Source: Bifidobacteriaceae bacterium (GTDB lineage: Bacteria > Actinomycetota > Actinomycetes > Actinomycetales > WQXJ01). From it: 35,417 nucleotides of DNA. Below are positions 13,772 through 22,240 of the stretch, piece after piece; the stretch's first letter is position 1, and each line of letters starts with the position of its first letter. The stretch covers positions 1 through 35,417 of the forward strand of contig JAISXH010000035.1 in NCBI GenBank assembly GCA_031270825.1, written 5' to 3'. The notes under the pieces were generated by a model. It was not told where the DNA came from. It was given only the letters and a program-made list of their open reading frames with translations, and searched no databases. A program made the position numbers and the translations under genes.

Positions 13772-14760
13772 GAGACCTCCTCGGCGCGGTCTTCAAGGTC
13801 CTTGGCCACGGCATCGACCTCCTGGCGGTCGGGCAGTGGTTCCCCGGCGGCTCGGGACATCGCCAGGCCGGCCGCGGCGCAGGCGAAGGCGGCGCGGTGG
13901 ACTGGCGATCCGCCGGCGGCAAGATAGGCGCCCCCAAAATAGTCGCCCGCCCCAGTGGTGTCGCGGGGAGAAACCTCCGCTGCGGGCACCCGGGTCACCG
14001 GGCCCGCCTCGGCCGAGGCGACGTAAGCGCCCCGGGCACCATCTTTAAGCACCACAGTTCGGGGACCCAGATCCCGCAGGCGCCGAACTAGTTCGCCGGG
14101 GGCGTGCGAACCGACCAGATGGCGGGCGTCGCGCAGATTCGGCAGCAGGGTCTCGATCTTGGCCGCAGCCCTCAGGAGCTGGGCGCGGTCGTCAGCTGGC
14201 GGAGCTCCGCGCGGCTTCCAGTTCGGATCCAGCAGCAGTTCGATGCCGCGCGCGGCGGCCCCTTCGATGATCGCGGCAGTTGGCCGCCCGGCCAGGTCCG
14301 GATGCGCGAATGACCACAGCCACGAATAGATATAGACCGTGGCGCCGGCCGGCACGCTCTGGAGCAACTCGGCGAAATCCTCCAGGCGGCGCCGCCAGGG
14401 GGCCGGGTAGGTGGCGACCATGGTTTCCCCTTGGGAAACCATGTCCGCCACCGATATGCACACCATGTGGTCGCCGTGGTACCTGCGAACCAACGATGTG
14501 CCCTGCCCGGCAGCCTCAAGGCGACCCATGGTGTACTCCCCGAAGACATCGTCGCCAACGTGGTCCAGGTGCTCAACCCGACATCCCAGCCGGGTCGCCA
14601 TGGCGCCGGTGTAGGCTCCCGCGCCCGGTCGCATGTCCTGAGCGTAGGCGGGCAGCAGCCGCCCGCCCGCGAGCGTCTCCCCGGCCCGGGGATAGACCAC
14701 CAGGTCCGGATGCAGAAAGGGATTGAAGATATACACCGCCGCGCGGTCGAGAGAACTCAT
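13768..14760 (-). CDS. PfkB-family carbohydrate or nucleoside kinase
   Basis: The 330-residue protein has the PfkB/ribokinase C-terminal signature DTTGAGD (267-273, catalytic Asp273) and the N-terminal glycine segment MRPGAGAYTGAMATRLG, with VGDDVFGEY after it. It should phosphorylate the imported sugar or the sugar released by the glycohydrolase encoded in the same operon. The start at ATG 14760 is chosen because the fold begins there (AVYIFNPFLHPDLVV) and AAAGGA lies upstream; the frame extends further into the preceding gene only as shadow. It contains an 11-bp perfect inverted repeat at 14419-14443. Confidence 0.85.
   Translation of the reverse strand: MSSLDRAAVYIFNPFLHPDLVVYPRAGETLAGGRLLPAYAQDMRPGAGAYTGAMATRLGCRVEHLDHVGDDVFGEYTMGRLEAAGQGTSLVRRYHGDHMVCISVADMVSQGETMVATYPAPWRRRLEDFAELLQSVPAGATVYIYSWLWSFAHPDLAGRPTAAIIEGAAARGIELLLDPNWKPRGAPPADDRAQLLRAAAKIETLLPNLRDARHLVGSHAPGELVRRLRDLGPRTVVLKDGARGAYVASAEAGPVTRVPAAEVSPRDTTGAGDYFGGAYLAAGGSPVHRAAFACAAAGLAMSRAAGEPLPDRQEVDAVAKDLEDRAEEVS
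14419..14443. repeat. Perfect inverted repeat inside the kinase gene
   Basis: CATGGTTTCCC, three bases, then GGGAAACCATG. An 11-bp stem with a 3-nt loop is unusually strong for a coding region. It encodes the residues MVSQGETMV. Confidence 0.75.
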
Positions 14761-14771
14761 CGGGGATCCTT

Positions 14772-15767
14772 TCACCGCAAGGGGGAGAACGCCATCCGGC
14801 GATAGGTGTGGCGGCGTCCCCGCAAAGCCACCCCCAGGGTCAGAATGTTGTCTGGATTGGGCGCTGATTCGCCTAGCCAGACGTCGGAAATAGTCATCAT
14901 GTCGGCCCCGGCCTTCTTCGAATCCCAGGTGATGGTCCTGATAGTGTTCTTGTCCGCGCCTTCTTGCGAAGACGCGATCCACATATTGACCAGACCTCCG
15001 GCGCTGCGGATCGTTTCGGACCAACTCCCCACTTTTTCGATTGTCAATCCGGGGAAGGTGCCCACCGCAGGAATTTCCACAATGTCAGCGCCCGCCGCAA
15101 CGAGCGTTCGTAATTCTGCGGCGGTGAAGAATTCGCGGTCCGCCTCATGGCCAAAGAGGCCCCAGCCGTTGGGGCGCGCGAAAGACAATATCGCGTCTGA
15201 CCCGATTTCCCGTTTGATGTCCGCCAACAGGTCCGCCACAGTTTCGGTCGGCGCCAGCCAATCCATCAGTTGGACTATGTCCGCGCCCTGGTCCGCCAGA
15301 AGGCGGGCCGTTAGGACGGAACCGGGAACTTTGGCGAATGAGGCCTCCATCTCCGGGGGGAAACTGGCACTGGTGCCGTACATAGCCGCAGCCAAAGGCC
15401 GGCCCACCAATTCCCGGACCTGGGCGAGGCGCCAGCCCCGGCCCAGGTCCATCTGCACCTTGGCGAGGAGGGCGTCAGCCTCCGGGTCCGGCTCCAGATT
15501 GGGCAGGCCCGGGAAATACGGGTCGTACGGATCGTAGAGGCCAAGCGCTATGACGTCGGCGCCGAAGGCGGCGCACAATTCTATGTTTGAGACCCCGTCG
15601 CAGACGTTGGGACCGCGAACCCGGCTGACGGCCACCACCGTGCGTCCTTCTGACATCCGAATGCCCCGCAGCAGTTCGGCCGGACCGTACTGCAACACTG
15701 CCCGCGGAGAAGAGGTCAGCAGACGGGGCGATTGCCCCGCGAAGCGCGATCTCAGGTTCGGGGTCAC
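14772..15767 (-). CDS. TIM-barrel-like enzyme of unassigned function (possibly DUF7916-type)
   Basis: The 331-residue product resembles a family I recall as DUF7916, once annotated as haloacid-dehalogenase-like: an N-terminal AELLRGIRMSEGRTVVAVS, then GVSNIELCAAFGADVIALG and LLADQGADIVQL, ILSFARPNGWGLF, LVAAGADIVEIPAVG, and near the end KKAGADMMTISDVWLG. The recurring strand-plus-GADI pattern indicates an eight-stranded barrel that binds phosphate or a phosphosugar. It lies between the glycohydrolase and kinase genes (4-nt overlap with the former, 11 nt before the latter), so an aldolase, isomerase or lyase step is plausible. The GTG start is preceded by GGGAGGAGAG. Family name is uncertain. 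Confidence 0.65.
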   Translation of the reverse strand: MTPNLRSRFAGQSPRLLTSSPRAVLQYGPAELLRGIRMSEGRTVVAVSRVRGPNVCDGVSNIELCAAFGADVIALGLYDPYDPYFPGLPNLEPDPEADALLAKVQMDLGRGWRLAQVRELVGRPLAAAMYGTSASFPPEMEASFAKVPGSVLTARLLADQGADIVQLMDWLAPTETVADLLADIKREIGSDAILSFARPNGWGLFGHEADREFFTAAELRTLVAAGADIVEIPAVGTFPGLTIEKVGSWSETIRSAGGLVNMWIASSQEGADKNTIRTITWDSKKAGADMMTISDVWLGESAPNPDNILTLGVALRGRRHTYRRMAFSPLR

Positions 15768-16831
15768 AGCTCTCCTCCCTGACCAGGGGTCGGCGGGTCG
15801 GCCCGCTTCAAAGCGGCGGCCCGGCTCGCGATCCGGCGGACGTCGATGCCGTTGACTTCCTCTAGCCGGCCGACCATCTCCCGGTCGAGCCGGCCCAGCC
15901 CAGCCACCGTGCCGGCGATCGCTCCGGCGATGCTCGCCACCGTGTCCGAATCGCCGCCCAGGTTGACCGCGGCCAGGATCAGCCTTATCGGCTCCTGGCC
16001 GAACAGCGCCACCAGTCCCAGGGCCATCGGCACAGCCTCGGTTATGGGCAGGCCAGATCCGATCACCCCGACCAGACGCCTCAAGCGCCGCTCGGCGCTT
16101 CCGGGTCCGTCAGCCAGCTCGAGAGCCAATTCCACGCGCGCCTTGATCCTCGGCGCCGGCACCTCCACCGCCTGGGCCAAGCCCAGTTCATAACCCTTTT
16201 CGGCGCCTGCCAAGCCAGCTTCCAGGACCTGCGACAGGCCCTCGCCGGCGCTGGCCGCGGCCACGGCTGCGGCCACGCAAGCCGCTCCTTCAAAGGCCAC
16301 GTGCGAATTGTGGGTCGGCACGCACAGCGCGCACGCCGCGCTCACCGCCTGGTCGAGCTGACCAGGGTTGGCCCAGCCGGCCGGGCCGACTTTCATGGCG
16401 GCGCCGTTGGACAGGCGCAGGTCGTTGCCCATCGGATCGGGCGAGCCGGCAATCTCAGGCGTGGCGCCTTCGCGCAGCGCCAGGATGGCCTTGCGCGAAG
16501 ACGGCCCCGCGAACCGGTTGAACACCTCGGCGTCGCTGCTCCAGCGCAGTAGCACTTCGGCGGTGTCGGCCGAGGTGATCACGCCGCCCCGGTCAATGAT
16601 CCGCTCCAAGAGGGCCAGCGTGAGCAGGCCGTCATCGGTCAGCGCCCCGGGTTCGCGGCCGGCCGCGAAAGTACCCGCGGCCGGAGCCGTGAACCCGGTG
16701 ACCTGGCCATAGCGTGAGCGGACCTGGCGTTCGGTCAGCATTTCGGTGGCCGAACCAAGCGCGTCGCCGAGGAGTGCGGCGGCCAGGCCGCCGCCTATGC
16801 GATCAGCCAATGCGGCTGTCTGGCCAGTCAT
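15764..16831 (-). CDS. ADP-ribosylglycohydrolase-family enzyme
   Basis: The 355-residue all-helical-type protein carries the metal-binding motifs of this superfamily: GDALGSATE (22-30), TDDGLL (65-70, where TDDT is usual) and GGDSDT (292-297). The Gly in place of the metal-binding Thr/Ser is notable and may alter activity. Family members remove ADP-ribose from proteins, but many operon-borne members probably cleave other N- or O-glycosides. Here it sits between a sugar-binding lipoprotein and a barrel enzyme/kinase pair, so hydrolysis of the imported glycoside is the likeliest role. It starts 28 nt after the lipoprotein stop. Confidence 0.8.
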   Translation of the reverse strand: MTGQTAALADRIGGGLAAALLGDALGSATEMLTERQVRSRYGQVTGFTAPAAGTFAAGREPGALTDDGLLTLALLERIIDRGGVITSADTAEVLLRWSSDAEVFNRFAGPSSRKAILALREGATPEIAGSPDPMGNDLRLSNGAAMKVGPAGWANPGQLDQAVSAACALCVPTHNSHVAFEGAACVAAAVAAASAGEGLSQVLEAGLAGAEKGYELGLAQAVEVPAPRIKARVELALELADGPGSAERRLRRLVGVIGSGLPITEAVPMALGLVALFGQEPIRLILAAVNLGGDSDTVASIAGAIAGTVAGLGRLDREMVGRLEEVNGIDVRRIASRAAALKRADPPTPGQGGEL

Positions 16832-16859
16832 GGCGCTCCCCGCCGGCCGTTGCCGCCGC

Positions 16860-17873
16860 TCACCTCAGTTCTTCTGGAACGGTCTCTTCGACGTTGTCCT
16901 TCGTGACGATCACCAGGGGAACGGCTGTGACCGGCGGCGCGGCGGCATCGCGCACCATGGCGACCACAGACTGGACCGCGAAGAAGGAAGAGTCCTTCAG
17001 TTCTAGGTTCACGCCCGCTGGCATGAAGCCCTCCATCAGTCCGTTGGTGGAAGCAGGGGAGACCACCTGGCCGAACAGCGGCGGGCTGCCGGGCTGGAGT
17101 CCGCCCTGAGCCATGGCTGTGTTGGCGGCGCCAATGGCGATGGCCCCTGAGGTGGCCAGAGCGGCGGTGTCGGGATGGGAGGTGAGATAAGAAAGGATCG
17201 TCGAGGCGGCTGTAGTCGGATCAGAACCCACGTCCAGCACTTCGACGGTGACGCTCACGCCTTGTTCTTCGGCGATCTGCTTGTACCGATCGACGGCGTC
17301 GGTGATGTAGGTGCCGTCCGGCGCTTCGGCTGGCCATACCACCGTGCCGCCATCAGGCATCGAGGTCAAAGACACCTCGGCGAGCTTGCCGCCCACGTCC
17401 GCCCAGTCGGTGGTGGCCTGGCCCATCTTGGCGAGGTATTCGGGTTCTATGTCGGGAACGCCCAGGATCGCGTACACGGCCACGCCTTTGTCGATAGCCT
17501 CCCTGATCGCCTCATTGGCGACGGTCGGATCGAAGAACGGGGCGATGATGGCGTTGGCGCCGCGGGCCACTTCCTCTTCGATCATCCGCGCCTGGGCGGC
17601 GTAGTCCCCTTCCGCATAGCGGTCGACGAATTCGGCCCCGAGCCGGTCGGCTTCTTCTCGCATGCGAGCGGCGCGGTAGCTCCAGATGACGTCGGTGGAC
17701 GAGGACTCGCCGATGAACGCGATTTTCACGGTCTCCACGTCGGCGCTGGCCGCGCCGCCACTGGTCTGGCCGCCCGTCGTGGGGGAATCATCGGCGCAGC
17801 CGACCACTGTGACCAGGGCGACCACTCCAGCGGCTAGGGTCGCCGCCGCTCGAATACTTCTCGTGCGCTTCAT
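16860..17873 (-). CDS. Sugar-binding lipoprotein of an ABC transporter (periplasmic-binding-protein family)
   Basis: A signal peptide ends in the lipobox VTVVGC (lipidated Cys26), followed by a Ser/Gly/Thr linker and a type-I binding-protein fold: VKIAFIGESSSTDVIW, a segment EEEVARGANAIIAPFF and DPTVANEAIREAIDKGVAVYA. These are characteristic of ribose/AI-2-type receptors. It is anchored outside the membrane and delivers ligand to the RbsC-like permease encoded five genes on. GGAGA lies before the ATG at 17873. A 126-nt leader with a 14-bp tandem repeat separates it from the regulator gene. Confidence 0.9.
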   Translation of the reverse strand: MKRTRSIRAAATLAAGVVALVTVVGCADDSPTTGGQTSGGAASADVETVKIAFIGESSSTDVIWSYRAARMREEADRLGAEFVDRYAEGDYAAQARMIEEEVARGANAIIAPFFDPTVANEAIREAIDKGVAVYAILGVPDIEPEYLAKMGQATTDWADVGGKLAEVSLTSMPDGGTVVWPAEAPDGTYITDAVDRYKQIAEEQGVSVTVEVLDVGSDPTTAASTILSYLTSHPDTAALATSGAIAIGAANTAMAQGGLQPGSPPLFGQVVSPASTNGLMEGFMPAGVNLELKDSSFFAVQSVVAMVRDAAAPPVTAVPLVIVTKDNVEETVPEELR

Positions 17874-17898
17874 AATCTGTGTTCTCCTTGGGTTTGTG

Positions 17899-17968
17899 TT
17901 GGGGTTTGGCTCTTGGGGTTTGGCTCTTGGGGTTTGGACCTTGAGATCTGGACTCGGGATCTGGGCTG
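17899..17968. repeat. 14-bp tandem repeat in the leader between regulator and lipoprotein genes
   Basis: TTGGGGTTTGGCTC occurs at 17899 and 17913, TTGGGGTTTGGACC at 17927, then two degraded units to about 17968. On the transcribed strand it reads as repeated CCAAACCCCAAGAG, ending about 25 nt before the lipoprotein start. It could affect mRNA stability or the ratio of regulator to transporter. Confidence 0.85.
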
Positions 17969-17999
17969 AGGGTTGAGGCGCGCCCCGGCGCCGTTCGGC

Positions 18000-18737
18000 T
18001 CATTTGAAGATCGACTGAAGGTGGAGGGCCATCGAGTACCCCTGCGCGCAAATCCAATAGGTGGCGTATTCGATCGGCGTGTCATCTGCCGCGTAGCTGG
18101 TGCGCTCGCGGATGAGGACGGGGGTGCCCGCCGACTGTTCCAGCAGGTCAGCTTGGTCTTGGTCAAGGGCGCCGGCGCTGACGGACTCATGCGCCCAGGC
18201 GGGGGAGGCCCCGCATTCGGAGAGATAGGTGTAGAGCGATGGCGCCTGGGCGAGTTGGCCAAGCTGGATTGGAATGCTCGGCGCCAGGTAGTGGCGGAAG
18301 AGGACCCCGGGACTGCCGTCGACCAGGAACATGCGGTCCAAGCGGACCGCTGTCACGTCCGGCTCCAGGCCCAGCGCGGTCGCGGCCGCTTCCGGAGGCG
18401 GCGCCAGTTCCGGCTCGGCCAGCACGCGCACAGAGACTTCATGGCCGCGTTCGCGCAGTTCGCTGCCCAGGCCGATCATCCGGGTGGTGGCCACGATTTC
18501 CTGGCTGGTGACGACCGATCCACGCCCTTGGTGGCGGCGGATCATGCCAGCTTGCTCAAGCTCTGTGAGGGCCCTGCGCACAGGAGTCTGCGACATGGCG
18601 TACTCCTTTTGGAGTTCGGATTCTGATGGCAACCACTCGCCGACCCCGAATTCGCCCACGCGGATCCGCCGCAGCAGATCGGCCCGAAGCGCCGAATACA
18701 ACGGCGAGGCGTTGGCGGTCAGCCTTCCAACAGTCAT
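18000..18737 (-). CDS. GntR/HutC-family transcriptional regulator
   Basis: The N-terminal winged helix-turn-helix (about residues 12-78: [48 protein letters not shown]) is followed by a UTRA ligand-binding domain (about 95-235), defining the HutC subfamily. Such proteins usually repress the adjacent catabolic operon until a phosphosugar or similar ligand binds. It is the first gene of the seven-gene operon. I start it at ATG 18737, which has AAAGGGGG upstream, rather than the earlier GTG at 18761. A symmetrical operator lies 32-47 bp upstream. Confidence 0.9.
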   Translation of the reverse strand: MTVGRLTANASPLYSALRADLLRRIRVGEFGVGEWLPSESELQKEYAMSQTPVRRALTELEQAGMIRRHQGRGSVVTSQEIVATTRMIGLGSELRERGHEVSVRVLAEPELAPPPEAAATALGLEPDVTAVRLDRMFLVDGSPGVLFRHYLAPSIPIQLGQLAQAPSLYTYLSECGASPAWAHESVSAGALDQDQADLLEQSAGTPVLIRERTSYAADDTPIEYATYWICAQGYSMALHLQSIFK

Positions 18738-18768
18738 GCAGCCCCCTTTGGCTTGTGACACTTCTAGT

Positions 18769-18784
18769 ACTTAGTACACTAAGT
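18769..18784. promoter_or_regulatory. Candidate GntR operator
   Basis: ACTTAGTACACTAAGT: 7-bp perfect arms ACTTAGT/ACTAAGT around a 2-bp centre. It lies just upstream of the gntR start in an AT-rich island, overlapping the probable operon promoter. Its symmetrical form suits a HutC-type dimer and autoregulation. Confidence 0.6.
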
Positions 18785-18863
18785 GGCCTGGGCCGTCAAC
18801 ACCCTGACTGCGGTCGGGCCCCCTGTGCTCCAGGCTCGATCCGCGCCACAGGCCCAGGCGGGG

Positions 18864-19191
18864 GACTTCGGGCCCGGGTGCTTGGGCGTGGCAGACGGCA
18901 TCGGGCAACTGGAGCGAAAGCCGGGCCGGGCCTGGCGGGCGGGGGAGGACTTCGGCCCGGGTGCTGGGGCGTTGCAGACGGCATCGGGCAACTGGAGCGA
19001 AAGCCGGGCCGGGCCTGGCGGGTGGCGGAGGACTTCGGCCCGGGTGCTGGGGCGTGGCAGACGGCATCGGGCAACTGCGAAGAAAGCCGGGCCGGGGCTG
19101 GGCGCGGCCCGAACCGGCGCGAGGACGGCATCGGACAGCTGGAAAAAGGCGACAACGGGGCTGGGCGCGGCCTCAACCGACGCGAGGACGG
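18864..19191. repeat. 83-bp tandem repeat (three copies) plus degraded 63-bp units before the carboxylase gene
   Basis: Copies begin at 18864, 18948 and 19031 and share GACTTCGG, CCGGGTGCT, GCAGACGGCATCGGGCAACTG and AAAGCCGGGCCGGG. Weaker copies of the GAGGACGGCATCGG part sit at 19121 and 19184. The upstream-open frame of the carboxylase runs through it, but no start or domain supports coding. The rest of 18785-19321 shows nothing else recognisable except the ribosome-binding site. Confidence 0.85.
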
Positions 19192-19321
19192 ATTGTGGGG
19201 AGCCGACAAGGAATCCGGCCGGGCCAACCTGAACAGGCATGACAAAGCGAAGCTGTTTAGGCTCGAACCAACAAAGCCGCCCCCGAGCGGCGCCAAATCC
19301 GACCAAATCGAAGGAGCGCGC

Positions 19322-20959
19322 TTGACCGCCACCCTGGCACCCAAACTGGCGCCCAAACTGGCCGCCGAACCGCTCCCGGGCCGCACCCAAGCGGCGCTGG
19401 CCGCCCATGCCGAACGGATGATCGGCGCAGTCGAACGGCCTGAAGCCGAAGCGCAGGCGAAGCAGCACGCCAAAGGACGTCTGACCGCCCGCGAGCGAAT
19501 CGCCCTGCTGGTGGATGAAGGGTCGTTCATCGAACTGGACGCGCTGGTCGAACACCAATCGCAAGCCTTCGGGCTGGACGGCAAGCGAATTCCGGGCGAT
19601 GGCGTGGTGACCGGGTACGGCACCGTGGACGGGCGCCAGCTGTGCCTGTTCGCGCAGGACTTCACGGTCTTCGGCGGATCGCTCGGCGAAGCCCACGGCG
19701 CCAAGATCGCCAAAGTCCAAGACTTGGCGTTGCGGATGGGGGTGCCGATCATCGGGATCCTGGACGGCGGCGGGGCTCGCATCCAGGAGGGCGTGGCCGG
19801 ATTGACCCAGTTCGCGGAGCTATTCCGGCGCAATGTGGCGGCGTCCGGGGTGATTCCGCAGCTATCGCTGATCTTGGGGCCGTGCGCCGGAGGAGCCGTC
19901 TACAGCCCGGCGTTGACCGATTTCATCGTCATGGCCAAGGGCACCAGCCACATGTTCATCACTGGCCCGGACGTCATCAAAACGGTCCTGGGCCAGGACG
20001 TCGGCTTCGAGGAACTGGGCGGCGCGCAGGCCCACACCACCAGGTCGGGGGTGGCCCACTACGCCGGCGAAGACGAACATGACGCGATCGACTTCGTCCG
20101 GAACCTGCTCGGCTACCTGCCGCCCAACAATCTGACTGAGGCGCCGAATTACGCCACGGCGGACCAACTGGCGCCGCTCGATCCGGCCCCGAGCCCGGAC
20201 GATTTGGCCTTGGACGCCCTCATCCCCGATCTCGACAACCGCCCTTATGACATGCATCAGGTCTTGGACGCGGTGCTGGATTACGGCGAGCACCTGGAGC
20301 TCCAAGCCGGATTCGCCCCCAACGTGATCACCGCCTTCGGCCGGATCGAGGGCCGGTCGGTCGGGGTTGTCGCCAATCAGCCGCTGGCGATGGCGGGGAC
20401 GCTGGACATCGCCGCCTCAGAGAAGGCGGCGCGGTTCGTGCGCACCTGCGACGCCTTCGGCATTCCGGTGCTGACTTTCGTCGACGTGCCCGGATTTCTG
20501 CCCGGGACGGACCAAGAGTGGGACGGGATCATCCGCCGCGGCGCCAAGCTGATCTACGCCTACGCCGAGGCGACGGTGCCTCTGGTCACGGTCATCACCC
20601 GCAAGGCATATGGCGGCGCCTACATTGTCATGGGGTCCAAGAAACTCGGCGCCGACATCAACCTGGCCTGGCCTTCGGCTCAGATCGCGGTCATGGGTTC
20701 GCAGGGCGCGGTCAATATTCTGCACCGGCGCAGGCTGGCCGCGGCCGCGGCCGAGGGGCGCGAGGCCGAAGAACGCGACCGCTTGGTGGCCGAATACGAA
20801 GAAGCGTTGATCAATCCCTATGAGGCCGCCAAACGCGGCTATTTGGACGCCGTCATCCAACCGCACCAAACCCGTTTCCAGGTGACCGCCGCTTTGAGGG
20901 CGCTGCGCACCAAACGGGTTGGCGGCCAGCCGAAGAAACACGGGAACGAGCCACTATGA
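19322..20959 (+). CDS. Acyl-CoA (propionyl/acetyl-CoA) carboxylase beta subunit, carboxyltransferase
   Basis: The 545-residue protein is a full-length AccD/PccB-type carboxyltransferase that moves CO2 from carboxybiotin to acetyl- or propionyl-CoA. The N-terminal half has [29 protein letters not shown] (149-158), [16 protein letters not shown] and [10 protein letters not shown]. The C-terminal half has [20 protein letters not shown] and the Gly-rich second oxyanion region. The TTG at 19322 is chosen because AAGGAG lies 5 nt upstream and the family length then fits; the longer open frame upstream is repeat DNA. The biotinylated alpha subunit is not in the window. The epsilon subunit gene overlaps by 4 nt. 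Confidence 0.93.
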   Translation: MTATLAPKLAPKLAAEPLPGRTQAALAAHAERMIGAVERPEAEAQAKQHAKGRLTARERIALLVDEGSFIELDALVEHQSQAFGLDGKRIPGDGVVTGYGTVDGRQLCLFAQDFTVFGGSLGEAHGAKIAKVQDLALRMGVPIIGILDGGGARIQEGVAGLTQFAELFRRNVAASGVIPQLSLILGPCAGGAVYSPALTDFIVMAKGTSHMFITGPDVIKTVLGQDVGFEELGGAQAHTTRSGVAHYAGEDEHDAIDFVRNLLGYLPPNNLTEAPNYATADQLAPLDPAPSPDDLALDALIPDLDNRPYDMHQVLDAVLDYGEHLELQAGFAPNVITAFGRIEGRSVGVVANQPLAMAGTLDIAASEKAARFVRTCDAFGIPVLTFVDVPGFLPGTDQEWDGIIRRGAKLIYAYAEATVPLVTVITRKAYGGAYIVMGSKKLGADINLAWPSAQIAVMGSQGAVNILHRRRLAAAAAEGREAEERDRLVAEYEEALINPYEAAKRGYLDAVIQPHQTRFQVTAALRALRTKRVGGQPKKHGNEPL

Positions 20960-21222
20960 CACCTTTGTTCAGCGTTGTCCGGGGCGCCGCCACCGCCGAG
21001 GAGTTGGCCGCGTTGACCGCCTCGTTCGCCGTTTTGGCTGGTAGGACCGGGTCTTTAGCGGTGTCCGATGCCGTTCGCTCGCCTGTCCGCCCGTCCGCCG
21101 GCGGCGTCGGGGCAGGTTTGGCGCCGGCTGGCGGGAACGCCTCCGCAGGAGCGTCGGCGTGGACGCGCCGTGAGCCCAGTTGGCAGGCGCCGGTCCGTCT
21201 CGAGCTGTGGGCTGTGCCCTGA
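20956..21222 (+). CDS. Acyl-CoA carboxylase epsilon subunit-like protein
   Basis: This 88-residue protein starts with the epsilon-subunit pattern [25 protein letters not shown] and ends with a Trp/Arg-rich segment ([12 protein letters not shown]). In actinobacteria such small subunits stabilise or activate the AccA/AccD complex. The ATG overlaps the carboxylase stop (ATGA), so translation is coupled. The middle is Gly/Ala-rich and uninformative. Identification is from position, size and the N-terminal motif. Confidence 0.75.
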   Translation: MTPLFSVVRGAATAEELAALTASFAVLAGRTGSLAVSDAVRSPVRPSAGGVGAGLAPAGGNASAGASAWTRREPSWQAPVRLELWAVP

Positions 21223-21346
21223 GCCGGCTCTGACGACCATCTGGTCTGGGTGGCCGGGAAAGCAGGATCCCGGGCGGGGAGGCCGCGATCCTGGAGGCCG
21301 GGATCAGCGACGAAATATGGCCCCGCCCGGAGTCTCGCCTTGGGGA

Positions 21347-22240
21347 TCAGCGACGGAGAATGGCCAGAACGCGCAGGATCTGGATGTAGATGTAGACGAT
21401 GTCCACCAGGAGGCCGAAGGCCGCTGTCCACGCGTATTCGGCCGGCGCTCCGGACTCAACACCGCGTTTGATCGAATCAAAAGATGTGACCAGGCAATAG
21501 GCGCCAAGCAGAATCACAATCGGGCCGATGATCAGGCCGAGCGGGAAGCCGGCGATCGTCACATCGGTGCTCATGCCGAACATGGACTGGCTTGCCCCGC
21601 TCAGCACTAGGACGGTGTTGATGACCGCATAAAACAGGTAGGCGATGAGGCCGATCAAGACGATGCGGTTGGCCTTGGCGGAGGCGCGAACCTTGCCGCT
21701 GGCGAACAACGCCAAGGTGATGGCGAAGACGGCGAGGGTGGCCAAGACGGCCTGCGTGACAATGCCGCTCCAGGCGGCGTTGAAGATCATCGAGACGCCC
21801 CCGACGAAGATTCCCTCAACGACCGCGTAGAGCGTCACCATTACCGGGCTCGGCTTTGACTTGAAGAGGTTGATCAGGAAGAACACCGTCCCCAAGGCGA
21901 AGGAGCCCCAGTAAAGGTACGGCATGGCCGGCGTGAACAGCCAGCCGACGGTGGCGCCCACCAACAGCACTGCCAGCATGCCCACAGACTTGATCAGCAC
22001 GTCGTCATAGGTCATACGTCCGGTGTCGACGGGACTGGCCGCGGGGGCGCTGTACATGGCGCTGAGTTGTTCCGGTGAATAGGTGGCGCCGTAGGCGCCG
22101 TTCTGGGCGTGGGGGCCGGCCGGCGGGTAACCGCCGGTTTGGGGCTGGCCGCCATATGGACCGGTCTGGGGATAGGGAGTCGCTGCGGTTTGCAGCTTGC
22201 CGTTGAAGGCGTTGGAGCGCGAGAAAGCCGGATTACTCAT
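21347..22240 (-). CDS. Bax inhibitor-1/YccA-family membrane protein
   Basis: The 297-residue protein has a Pro/Gly/Tyr/Gln-rich cytoplasmic N-terminus (to about residue 70) with PYPQTGPYGGQPQTGGYPP repeats. About seven membrane helices follow, beginning MTYDDVLIKSVGMLAVLLV. The last stretch FDSIKRGVESGAP and AFGLLVDIVYIYIQILR is typical of the actinobacterial branch. These proteins form ion or metabolite channels of uncertain role. The gene is convergent with the carboxylase pair and divergent from the giant adhesin. A TAGACT hexamer 6 nt before the ATG suggests leaderless expression. Confidence 0.9.
   Translation of the reverse strand: MSNPAFSRSNAFNGKLQTAATPYPQTGPYGGQPQTGGYPPAGPHAQNGAYGATYSPEQLSAMYSAPAASPVDTGRMTYDDVLIKSVGMLAVLLVGATVGWLFTPAMPYLYWGSFALGTVFFLINLFKSKPSPVMVTLYAVVEGIFVGGVSMIFNAAWSGIVTQAVLATLAVFAITLALFASGKVRASAKANRIVLIGLIAYLFYAVINTVLVLSGASQSMFGMSTDVTIAGFPLGLIIGPIVILLGAYCLVTSFDSIKRGVESGAPAEYAWTAAFGLLVDIVYIYIQILRVLAILRR

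Noticed and set aside
12804-13937. Upstream extension of the ABC ATPase frame to 644 residues
   Set aside because: The conserved protein begins at ATG 12803 with its own ribosome-binding site; the extension is the permease gene read in another frame.
18626-19321. Upstream extension of the carboxylase frame
   Set aside because: It runs through gntR shadow sequence and an 83-bp tandem repeat; the ribosome-binding site and family length point to TTG 19322.
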